In this document: positions 5,354-11,105 of the stretch, piece after piece
Position numbering within the stretch: position 1 is the stretch's first letter
Layout: each line of letters begins with the position of its first letter
DNA from: Sphingobacteriales bacterium
GTDB taxonomy: Bacteria > Bacteroidota > Bacteroidia > Chitinophagales > Chitinophagaceae
Assembly (NCBI GenBank): GCA_023251215.1
Contig: JAHEZF010000032.1
Coordinates: 1 to 11,105, forward strand
Length of the DNA: 11,105 nt
Direction of reading: 5' to 3'
The notes under the pieces: generated by a model
Told to the model about the DNA's origin: nothing
The model's input: only the letters and a program-made list of their open reading frames with translations
Databases searched by the model: none
Position numbers and translations under genes: made by a program

Positions 5354-5746
5354 ATGAATCAGAAAATTAATTGGGACGCATTAGGAATCTGGACCTCGCT
5401 GGCCTGTGCTATACACTGTGCTCTTTTACCGTTATTTCTCAGCAGCCTTCCTTTATTTGGCATTAATATCATTGACAATCTTGCTTTTGAAGTCAGCATG
5501 ATATTACTTGCCTTGTGTATTGGCACATATGCTCTTTATCATGGCTATAAAAAACATCACCATAGCCCGCTTCCATTAATTCTTTTCTTTTTGGGTTTTG
5601 CTTTCCTTGTATTGAAACAATTTTTTATCTGGTACGAGAACTGGCTTTTGATTCCTGCTGTAACATTGATAATCTCTGCCCACCTGTTTAATTTCCGTTT
5701 TTGCCGGATCCATAATCATGCCCATACCGATGATTGTGATCATTAA
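5354..5746 (+). CDS. MerC-domain membrane protein with Cys/His-rich C-terminus
   Basis: Started at the ATG at 5354, this is 130 residues. The frame also opens at a TTG at 5327, but that lies inside the promoter. Four hydrophobic segments are visible, roughly 11-34, 45-62, 72-92 and 97-112. The first carries SLACAIHCALLPL, with C18 and C22 flanking H21, the metal-handling CxxxC signature of MerC. After the last helix comes a soluble tail, FCRIHNHAHTDDCDH (116-130), rich in Cys, His and Asp and suited to binding a soft or zinc-like ion. A KKHHHS loop (66-71) adds more His. MerC was described as an inner-membrane mercuric ion carrier; many Bacteroidota homologues lie outside mer operons and probably handle another metal. 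No merA, merT or merP is nearby, which argues against mercury resistance. It is divergent from the SCO1-like gene. Confidence 0.85.
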   Translation: MNQKINWDALGIWTSLACAIHCALLPLFLSSLPLFGINIIDNLAFEVSMILLALCIGTYALYHGYKKHHHSPLPLILFFLGFAFLVLKQFFIWYENWLLIPAVTLIISAHLFNFRFCRIHNHAHTDDCDH

Positions 5747-5769
5747 AACCACAATGCTTTATGGTTTTT
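5745..5769 (+). terminator. probable terminator after the MerC-like gene
   Basis: AAAACCA (5745-5751) and TGGTTTT (5762-5768) form a 7-bp stem overlapping the MerC-like stop codon, with a 10-base loop that can pair two further bases. It ends in a T-run (5765-5769). It is AT-rich and thus weak. Confidence 0.5.
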
Positions 5770-5795
5770 GAATTACCTTGAAAAAAAGTTTTCCG

Positions 5796-6218
5796 ATGAA
5801 GCAATTCTTTCTTGCTTTTCTTCTGTTCATTTCCATTCAAAATTTTGCACAATCAAAAAATGAATCAGCAATCCGCCGGGTTTTATATGAACAGGTAATG
5901 GCCTGGAACCGTGGCGATATTGAGGGCTTTATGAAAGGATATTGGGAAAATGATTCCCTGGTGTTCATTGGGAAAAGCGGGGTTATATATGGTTGGGACA
6001 ATACCCTGAACAAATATAAAAGGGGTTACCCCGATACTACTTCAATGGGAAAACTTCAATTCACCATTATTGCAGTAAACCGTCTTTCCAAAAAATATTA
6101 TCATTTAATTGGTAAATGGTATTTGCGGCGCAGTATCGGTGACTTAAGCGGGCATTATACTTTGCTTTTTAAAAAAATTCATGGTGATTGGGTAATTGTT
6201 GCCGATCATAGCAGTTAG
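5796..6218 (+). CDS. secreted NTF2-like (SnoaL/DUF4440-type) protein
   Basis: A 140-residue protein from the ATG at 5796; a TTG at 5778 would add six residues before the signal peptide and is less likely. Residues 1-19 (MKQFFLAFLLFISIQNFAQ) are a signal peptide with the Bacteroidota-type AQ end, so the product is exported. The mature part opens with a helix ending in VMAWNRGDIEGFMKGYWENDSL, which closely follows the NTF2-like/DUF4440 pattern (a helix, W-N-x-G-D, then F). Later come a WDNTLNKYKRGYPD stretch, IGKWYLRR, SGHYTLLFKKIHGDWVIVADHSS, the curved sheet that closes the pocket. DUF4440 members include enzymes and binding proteins; no catalytic set can be assigned. The prohibitin-like gene follows after 25 bases on the same strand, so the two are probably co-transcribed, though a functional link is not evident. 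Confidence 0.85.
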   Translation: MKQFFLAFLLFISIQNFAQSKNESAIRRVLYEQVMAWNRGDIEGFMKGYWENDSLVFIGKSGVIYGWDNTLNKYKRGYPDTTSMGKLQFTIIAVNRLSKKYYHLIGKWYLRRSIGDLSGHYTLLFKKIHGDWVIVADHSS

Positions 6219-6243
6219 TTTTCATCATTAAAAATCATTTTAT

Positions 6244-7146
6244 ATGGCACTCATTATTATTGGTATCCTGGTTTTGATTGCAGGATTTGCCTTGCAAAAA
6301 AGTCCCGAGTATGGCCGTTTTGCTAAAGTTGTCCGGAGTATTGCCCTGACACTGATGCTCGCCGGTGTATTGACAAAATGTATTGTACAGATCAATGCAG
6401 GGCAGATCGGTGTAAAATCCCTGTTTGGTAAAGTTCAGAATGATGTATTGCCCAGTGGCCTGCATTTTGTAAATCCATTTATAGAAGTACAGCGGCTGGA
6501 TATAAAAACACAGAACTATACCATGAGTGGTATACACGATGAAGGAGCAAAAATCGGTGATGATGCAATCCGTGTGTTGACTTCAGACGGGCTGGAGGTT
6601 ACGATTGACCTTACCGTATTATATAAGTTGATTCCCTCAGAAGCTCCCCGCCTTGTCAGGGAAACCGGCGTGGATTATACAGATAAAATTGTTCGTCCGC
6701 TGACAAGAACCAAAATCCGTGATAACTCTGTTTATTACGAAGCCGTGTCGTTGTATTCCAACAAAAGAGATGAATTTCAGCAACGTATTTTTAAAAGCAT
6801 TGAAGACGACTTTAGAAAAAGGGGCTTGATTTTAGAACAACTGCTGGTACGAAATATTACCCTGCCCCAGTCTGTGAAAGAAACCATCGAACAAAAGATC
6901 AATGCAGAGCAGGATGCGCAGAAAATGCAGTTTGTATTATTGAAAGAAAAACAGGAAGCAGAACGAAAAAGAGTGGAGGCGCAGGGTATTGCCGATTATC
7001 AGCGTATCATCAATATTGGATTGACAGATCAGCAATTGCAATACGCACAGATAAAGGCCTACCTGGAGCTTGCAAAATCTCCCAACTCAAAAGTGATCAT
7101 AATGGGGAAAGGCAATGCACCGATAATACTGGATACAAAAAATTGA
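6244..7146 (+). CDS. prohibitin / SPFH (band 7) family membrane protein
   Basis: A 300-residue protein with two hydrophobic segments at about 2-16 and 31-48, then an SPFH/band 7 domain from about 50 to 220. It is recognised by INAGQIGVKSLFGKV, LPSGLHFVNPFIEVQRLDI, TSDGLEVTIDLTVLYKL and the VRPLTRTKIRDNSVYYE stretch. A Gln/Glu/Lys-rich coiled coil (215-250) with QKINAEQDAQKMQF and KEKQEAERKRVEAQGIADYQ follows, as in prohibitins and HflK/HflC. The end, SPNSKVIIMGKGNAPIIL, also matches prohibitin-like proteins. Such proteins form large rings at the membrane and are linked to proteolysis control or lipid domains; the partner here is unknown. No FtsH gene is present. It lies 25 bases after the NTF2-like gene and converges with a small membrane gene only 4 bases away, with no terminator between them. 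Confidence 0.93.
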   Translation: MALIIIGILVLIAGFALQKSPEYGRFAKVVRSIALTLMLAGVLTKCIVQINAGQIGVKSLFGKVQNDVLPSGLHFVNPFIEVQRLDIKTQNYTMSGIHDEGAKIGDDAIRVLTSDGLEVTIDLTVLYKLIPSEAPRLVRETGVDYTDKIVRPLTRTKIRDNSVYYEAVSLYSNKRDEFQQRIFKSIEDDFRKRGLILEQLLVRNITLPQSVKETIEQKINAEQDAQKMQFVLLKEKQEAERKRVEAQGIADYQRIINIGLTDQQLQYAQIKAYLELAKSPNSKVIIMGKGNAPIILDTKN

Positions 7147-7150
7147 AGCC

Positions 7151-7378
7151 TTACTGGTTTCTCCAGGTACGGTAGAGCCAGCGCAATAACAAAGCAAGGC
7201 TTAATATCAATCCGGCATAAAATAATACAGTATAAACAAAGGGACGACCATTTCTGTAAGCTAAACGATAATAAATACCCGCTGTGGTGCAGCTTGCAAG
7301 CCAAAGTAATCCATACGTAAATGAATACATGACCTTACGAAAATATTTCTTAACATCAGGATCCCAACCCTGTTCCAT
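7151..7378 (-). CDS. small two-helix membrane protein of unknown function
   Basis: A 75-residue protein with an ATG start. The N-terminus EQGWDPDVKKYFRKVMYS is soluble and basic. Two hydrophobic helices follow, about 18-38 (including LLWLASCTTAGIYY) and 47-68 (FVYTVLFYAGLILSLALLL), and the C-terminus RWLYRTWRNQ is strongly basic. By the positive-inside rule both ends should face the cytoplasm, with a short external loop. The WDPDVKKYFRK opening looks like that of a small conserved Bacteroidota membrane protein I have met before, but no named family can be given. It lies 56 bases after the GH25 gene on the same strand. A near-consensus TAACTTTT box (minus strand, 7405 to 7398) could serve as its own promoter. 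It is plausibly real because of its length, ATG, membrane pattern and tight packing against the convergent gene. Confidence 0.7.
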   Translation of the reverse strand: MEQGWDPDVKKYFRKVMYSFTYGLLWLASCTTAGIYYRLAYRNGRPFVYTVLFYAGLILSLALLLRWLYRTWRNQ

Positions 7379-7434
7379 GCAGCAGGTTTTATAAAAGAAA
7401 AGTTACAGCATTTCATTGCTCTGCCGGAATAATA

Positions 7435-8208
7435 TTATTGTATTAAGATGTGCTTAAGCTCCAACGAGTCGCCGCCAAATACATTAAAATCAACCTTGGA
7501 GATAATTCCATTTACATGTCCTTCACCACTATGCTGCCAAAATATCCAACCCCGGTTAATGCGGGGTTGCTGTGGCTGGTAATAATGTGCTACCCATAAT
7601 GGATATTCATCAAATTCGCTGCCAAGACAGTGATTGTAAAAATCAACATTGGTATATATGATGGGTTTTACATGATAATAATTTTCAGTTACATCCAGCC
7701 ATTTTTTTACTTCTTTTTTTAATTCGGATACCGAAATGCCGTTTAATTGTTCTACGTCCAGCACCGGTGGAAAATCCCCGCTTTGCAGTTCCACTTTATC
7801 TATAAAATTCTCCGCCTGCATTTTTCCATCCTTCGAGCTGATAAAAAAATGATAGGCGCCACGGATGATTCCATTTGCTTTTGCTTTTTTCCAGTTTCGG
7901 TAAAATTGTTCATCCGTATTACCAATCCCCTCGGTGGCTTTGATAAATGCAAACCCTAATTGAATGTTTTTTACTTTCATTTTCTGAACCTCCTCCCATG
8001 CAATTATCCGCTGGTATTTAGAAACATCAATACCATGAATGGAATAACCATCCGGAATCGAGATCCCGAATTCGGGGTATCGGGTAAATTTTGCTTTCCT
8101 GTATTGCAGCCACTGATAACCCACCCATGCAGCAATGGCTAATAAAACCGCAAGCAGAGAGATGAAAGCTAATCTAAATATCTTCTTCTTTATTTTACGG
8201 GATGGCAT
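7435..8208 (-). CDS. membrane-anchored glycoside hydrolase family 25 lysozyme
   Basis: Started at the ATG at 8208 this is 257 residues; the longer frame from a TTG at 8247 begins inside a promoter box. A basic start (PSRKIKKKIFR) and one hydrophobic helix (about 11-31) make an uncleaved anchor, placing the domain in the periplasm. The GH25 motifs run in order: IHGIDVSKYQ (58-66), GFAFIKATEG (85-94), RGAYHFF (116-122), FPPVLDVEQL (147-155), IIYTN, LWVAHY, WQHSGEGHVNGI and KVDFNVF. Asp61, Asp151, Glu153 and Asp240 match the four key acidic residues of GH25 enzymes such as cellosyl, so the active site appears intact. GH25 enzymes cut the beta-1,4 bond of peptidoglycan between MurNAc and GlcNAc. 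With no phage genes nearby and a membrane anchor, a role in cell-wall remodelling is more likely than lysis. Confidence 0.93.
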   Translation of the reverse strand: MPSRKIKKKIFRLAFISLLAVLLAIAAWVGYQWLQYRKAKFTRYPEFGISIPDGYSIHGIDVSKYQRIIAWEEVQKMKVKNIQLGFAFIKATEGIGNTDEQFYRNWKKAKANGIIRGAYHFFISSKDGKMQAENFIDKVELQSGDFPPVLDVEQLNGISVSELKKEVKKWLDVTENYYHVKPIIYTNVDFYNHCLGSEFDEYPLWVAHYYQPQQPRINRGWIFWQHSGEGHVNGIISKVDFNVFGGDSLELKHILIQ

Positions 8209-8244
8209 CAGAAAAGCAGGCTTGTTTTCAATCAAAATGTATGA

Positions 8245-8252
8245 CAAATATA
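8245..8252 (-). promoter_or_regulatory. -7 promoter element of the GH25 gene
   Basis: TATATTTG (minus strand, 8252 to 8245) matches TAnnTTTG perfectly and lies 36 bases before the preferred ATG. No clear TTTG -33 element was found. The TTG inside this box is what lengthens the open frame to 8247. Confidence 0.5.
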
Positions 8253-8312
8253 GCTGGGAGGAAATTGTGGAATGTTAATTCAGGCAGGATGGTGGCACGG
8301 GAAGTCCCCTCC

Positions 8313-8329
8313 TTCATACTGGGTATGAA
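8313..8329. repeat. short perfect hairpin between helicase and GH25 genes
   Basis: TTCATAC (8313-8319), TGG, GTATGAA (8323-8329). It lies 78 bases past the helicase stop on the minus strand, within a 198-base gap before the GH25 start. No T-run follows on either strand, so it is not a standard intrinsic terminator. Otherwise the gap holds no ORF. Confidence 0.4.
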
Positions 8330-8406
8330 CTCCGGCTCATCGAATGAAGACTTTCAAATACAGTTGCATTAATTAAAGGTATTGTCCTTAAAGAGGGGCT
8401 GTTCTT

Positions 8407-10770
8407 TTATTCCATGATGCGCAGCTTTGCATAATTCAGCATGATCTTTTTTTCACCATTGAGTTCAAACTTTATTGTGGCAACAGGATTGTGTGCACTT
8501 CCTTCCATTTTTGTTACTTCGCCAAATCCAAATTTCAGATGTTCTACTTTTTGCCCGGTTTGCAAATTGGAAGTATCACTTGCAACAAAACCGGCAGACG
8601 GTTTATGCTCTACAAATTTGGATGTTGTTGTTTTCGGCGCCAGGTATGGAATGGTTTCTTTCTTTGTGGCCGGTTTTTCAGTATAATACTTTCCGGATTG
8701 CTCTCTTACAATACCGGATTCTTCATCGCCCCAGCCTTTTACCTGATCAACAGCAGAGCCCTTGCCCCATCTTCTATGTGATTGATTTTTTGATCCACCC
8801 CCGGCATAACTTTTATCTAAAAAATCCTGCGGAAGCTCGTCAATAAACCGGCTGGGCTCGTTTTGTATCAACTGGCCAAACCGATATCTTGAATTGGCAT
8901 AGGTCAGCCAAAGCCGGTTCTTGGCCCTGGTGATTGCAACATAAAATAATCTTCGTTCTTCTTCCAGCTCTTCTCTTGTATTTACACTCATCCCATTTGG
9001 AAAAAGCATTTCCTCCAGTCCGGCTACAAATACACATTGAAACTCCAGCCCCTTAGCCGCATGCACTGTCATTACCTTTACCATATCAGCATTGGGGTCT
9101 TTTTCATCTGCATCGGTCAGCAAAGTGATCTGCTGCAAGTAACCTGCAAGATTTTTATCTCCCACTTCGCCATCTTCTTCATTCAATGGTGTTTCAATCC
9201 ATTCTTTAATGGAGTTCAGCAACTCCTGTATATTCTCGTACCGGTTAACTCCTTCTGTACTTTTATCATTGAACAGCTCTTTTACAATATTCGTCTGCTT
9301 GCCAACATGAAACGCTACCTCGTAAGCATTTTGTTTTTGCAGCATGCTTTGAAAACTCCGGATCATTACTACAAAATTTTCAACAGCCTCCAATGTTCCT
9401 GTTTTAAATCCAAATTCCTTTGCTCTTTCCAGTACCTCCCACATGGAAATATTATTTTCATTGGCAAACAGGATGGTTCTGTCCACTGTCGTCTTTCCTA
9501 TTCCTCTTGCAGGAAAATTAATAATGCGTTTCAGCGACTCTTCATCTTTTGGATTCACTACTACTCTCAGGTATGCCAGGAAATCTTTTATTTCTTTGCG
9601 CTGGTAAAAACTAATACCTCCATAGATCACATAGGGTATGCCCATACGGCGCAGCGCCTCTTCAAAAGCACGACTCTGCGCATTGGTGCGGTAGAGTATG
9701 GCAAAATCTTTATTATAATAATGATTGCGGAGTTTTTGTTCCTGTATGGCATCGGCAACAAACTTACCCTCTTCATTATCTGTCATAGTTCTCACCACAT
9801 TGATCTTTTCGCCTGACGGGTTTTCTGTCCACAGGGCTTTAGGTATTTGCGTCTTATTGTTCTTGATTACTTCATTGGCCACATTTAAAATACTTTGCGT
9901 ACTTCGGTAATTTTGTTCCAGCTTAATAATGGCCACATCTTCATAATCTTTCCGGAACTGCAATATGTTCTGAATGGTGGCTCCCCGGAAACTATAAATG
10001 CTTTGTGCATCATCTCCCACTACGCAAATATTCTCATGTTGTGCCGCCAATAATTTTATTATTTCATATTGGGCCGGGTTAGTGTCCTGGTATTCATCTA
10101 TCAGTATGTACCGGAATTTTGTCTGGTACTTTACCAATGCTTCGGGGAAAAGTTTCAGCAACCGGTACATCTGGTACAGCAGGTCATCAAAATCCATGGC
10201 GCCGTTTTTAAAACAACGTTTGTAATAGGCATCATAAATACCGGCAATGGCCGGGCGGTTTGACCGCATATCTTCCTGCTGAATATTATAATCATTGCGG
10301 TACTCATCCGGTCCGATCAATGCGTTCTTGGCTGCCGAAATCCTGTTATAAACAATATTGGGTTTGTAATGTTTATCATCAAGATTCATTTCCCCGGTTA
10401 CGGTTTTAACTACTGCTTTTGAATCATCGGTATCATAAATAGTAAAGTTGGAAGGATAGCCAAGCCGGTGTGCTTCGCTTCTAAGTATTCTCGCAAACAC
10501 AGCGTGAAAGGTGCCGATGTATAAATTTTTTGCTTCATTGTTCCCCAGAATATTCTCTATCCGCTCCTTCATTTCTTTAGCCGCCTTATTGGTAAAGGTG
10601 AGTGCCAGGATATGAAAGGCGTCCACACCATAGGCCATCAGGTGGGCAATGCGGGTTGTAAGAACTTTCGTTTTACCGCTGCCTGCGCCTGCCACAATCA
10701 TCAGCGGACCATTTATATGCTGCACCGCTTTTTGCTGTGGCTCGTTCAACCCGCTTAAGTAATCCTCCAT
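8407..10770 (-). CDS. uvrD: UvrD/PcrA-type superfamily 1 ATP-dependent DNA helicase
   Basis: A 787-residue protein with all helicase motifs: Q-motif region LNEPQQKAV (8-16); Walker A AGAGSGKT (27-34, Lys33); ALTFTNKAAKEM (Ia, 56-67); GTFHAV (Ib); Walker B LIDEYQD (223-229); VGDDAQSIYSFRGA (III, 251-264); LEQNYRS (IV, 284-290); VMTVHAAKGLEF (V, 566-577); and VAITRAKNRL (VI, 611-620). This is the UvrD/PcrA/Rep group; it unwinds DNA 3' to 5' in nucleotide excision and mismatch repair and clears proteins from DNA. A polar linker (about 655-735) leads to a C-terminal domain, LQTGQKVEHLKFGFGEVTKMEG to LNYAKLRI, matching the Tudor-like domain that in UvrD/PcrA contacts RNA polymerase. That supports UvrD/PcrA over Rep. 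Length is slightly above the usual 720-750. The ATG at 10770 lies 5 bases after a perfect promoter box, so the mRNA is probably leaderless. In this phylum it may be named uvrD or pcrA. Confidence 0.95.
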   Translation of the reverse strand: MEDYLSGLNEPQQKAVQHINGPLMIVAGAGSGKTKVLTTRIAHLMAYGVDAFHILALTFTNKAAKEMKERIENILGNNEAKNLYIGTFHAVFARILRSEAHRLGYPSNFTIYDTDDSKAVVKTVTGEMNLDDKHYKPNIVYNRISAAKNALIGPDEYRNDYNIQQEDMRSNRPAIAGIYDAYYKRCFKNGAMDFDDLLYQMYRLLKLFPEALVKYQTKFRYILIDEYQDTNPAQYEIIKLLAAQHENICVVGDDAQSIYSFRGATIQNILQFRKDYEDVAIIKLEQNYRSTQSILNVANEVIKNNKTQIPKALWTENPSGEKINVVRTMTDNEEGKFVADAIQEQKLRNHYYNKDFAILYRTNAQSRAFEEALRRMGIPYVIYGGISFYQRKEIKDFLAYLRVVVNPKDEESLKRIINFPARGIGKTTVDRTILFANENNISMWEVLERAKEFGFKTGTLEAVENFVVMIRSFQSMLQKQNAYEVAFHVGKQTNIVKELFNDKSTEGVNRYENIQELLNSIKEWIETPLNEEDGEVGDKNLAGYLQQITLLTDADEKDPNADMVKVMTVHAAKGLEFQCVFVAGLEEMLFPNGMSVNTREELEEERRLFYVAITRAKNRLWLTYANSRYRFGQLIQNEPSRFIDELPQDFLDKSYAGGGSKNQSHRRWGKGSAVDQVKGWGDEESGIVREQSGKYYTEKPATKKETIPYLAPKTTTSKFVEHKPSAGFVASDTSNLQTGQKVEHLKFGFGEVTKMEGSAHNPVATIKFELNGEKKIMLNYAKLRIME

Positions 10771-10944
10771 AACAGCAAATTTACATTTTACAGCCGGGAT
10801 AATTCCTTGTTTGAAATGGAGTCTTTATTAAAGCGTCCTGAAAAAAATTAAAACAAAATTGTATTGCCGGTTATAATTTATTAATGAACTTTAATCTATT
10901 CTTTTGCCTGAACATTCATGCCCATATTTCTGCAAATCTTTTAA
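10771..10944. other. AT-rich intergenic region upstream of the helicase and the right-edge gene
   Basis: This stretch should hold the promoters of two divergent genes. The helicase -7 box lies at its left end. TATAAT occurs at 10872-10877 on the plus strand, without a proper partner element. An ATG at 10884 opens a 32-codon frame that stops at 10980-10982, and an ATG at 10918 opens an 8-codon frame; neither alone looks like a gene. Confidence 0.4.
10776..10783 (-). promoter_or_regulatory. -7 promoter element of the UvrD-type helicase gene
   Basis: TAAATTTG (minus strand, 10783 to 10776) is a perfect TAnnTTTG box only 5 bases before the ATG, so transcription likely begins at or next to the start codon. 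No good TTTG -33 element lies 19 bases upstream. Confidence 0.6.
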
Positions 10945-11105
10945 TTAATTACCAACAACAAAACCCTTTTTTTCCGATTTAAAAATGAAGACAACGATCA
11001 GTATGGCAACCTGCAGATAGAAAAAACAGTACCGTGGGGTGTTTCGTTTACGCCTGATAATACTTTCTTTAATCAAAGAACCCTGTGGTCAACAAGATTC
11101 AGAAC
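10945..11105 (+). CDS. partial coding region at right edge, start unclear (possible frameshift)
   Basis: From the TAA at 10942-10944 one plus-strand frame is open to the window end, 53 full codons, while the other plus frames and the minus frames across 10981-11105 all have stops. The translation includes KNEDNDQYGNLQIEKT, then VPWGVSFTPDNTFFNQRTLW, which looks like real protein, but there is no ATG, GTG or TTG in this frame. A neighbouring frame starts at the ATG at 10884 and would join this one if the 7-T run at 10967-10973 were one base shorter. So the gene may begin at 10884 with a sequencing error, a real frameshift or slippage, or use a rare ATT at 10948. I do not recognise the family. 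The rest lies beyond the window. Confidence 0.5.

Noticed and set aside
5354..5746. Mercury-resistance operon
   Set aside because: Only a MerC-type protein is present; merA, merT, merP and a MerR-type regulator are all absent nearby.
8248..8407. Hidden small gene or riboswitch between the helicase and GH25 genes
   Set aside because: No ORF with a credible start and no known riboswitch core was seen, only a short hairpin and a promoter box.
9037..9816. 259-codon plus-strand open frame inside the helicase gene
   Set aside because: It is antisense to a protein with every UvrD motif intact; its translation is rich in Cys, Phe, His and Ile with no recognisable domain.
1..11105. Mobile element, prophage or defence island
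   Set aside because: No transposase, integrase, phage structural gene, terminal inverted repeats, target-site duplication or abrupt composition change was seen.

Overview
The window looks like chromosomal DNA of a Bacteroidota member, most likely family Chitinophagaceae. The reasons are the low-to-moderate GC content, several perfect TAnnTTTG promoter elements (the -7 box of the Bacteroidota housekeeping sigma factor) with almost no Shine-Dalgarno sequences, a Bacteroidota-type DUF5606 protein, and signal peptides ending in a Bacteroidota-style 'AQ' or 'SQ' junction. No rRNA, tRNA, CRISPR array, transposase, integrase or phage gene is visible. The gene content is mostly housekeeping.

Left part (1-2080): a minus-strand pair encodes a secreted DUF1579-like protein and, 24 bases downstream, a VOC/glyoxalase-fold protein cut by the window edge. 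Next is a minus-strand Spy-like (LTxxQ) periplasmic protein with a strong GC-rich terminator. A DUF5606 protein with a histone-H1-like Lys/Ala/Pro tail reads the other way.

Middle (2081-5746): an M3-family oligoendopeptidase on the plus strand ends at a strong terminator that may also close a small RNA. It faces a minus-strand Fur-family (possibly Zur-type) repressor. Upstream of the repressor on the same strand is a membrane-anchored SCO1/SenC-like copper thioredoxin. This is divergent from a MerC-family membrane protein with a Cys/His-rich tail. The SCO1/MerC divergent promoters face each other across the palindrome GCAAC-CAC-GTTGC. I read this as a small metal-homeostasis module with an operator in the middle; that role is inferred.

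Right part (5747-11105): a secreted SnoaL/DUF4440-like protein is followed by a prohibitin/SPFH membrane protein on the plus strand. Convergent to them on the minus strand are a two-helix membrane protein, a membrane-anchored GH25 lysozyme and a full-length UvrD/PcrA helicase with a C-terminal Tudor-like domain. At the right edge a plus-strand frame is open to the end but has no usual start codon. A 7-T run suggests a frameshift at its 5' end.

My starts differ from the longest possible ORFs at five or six genes, because the longest ORFs often begin at a TTG inside or next to a promoter or leader. The closest thing to an undescribed system is the Fur/SCO1/MerC module with its shared palindrome, together with the possible small RNA beside it.
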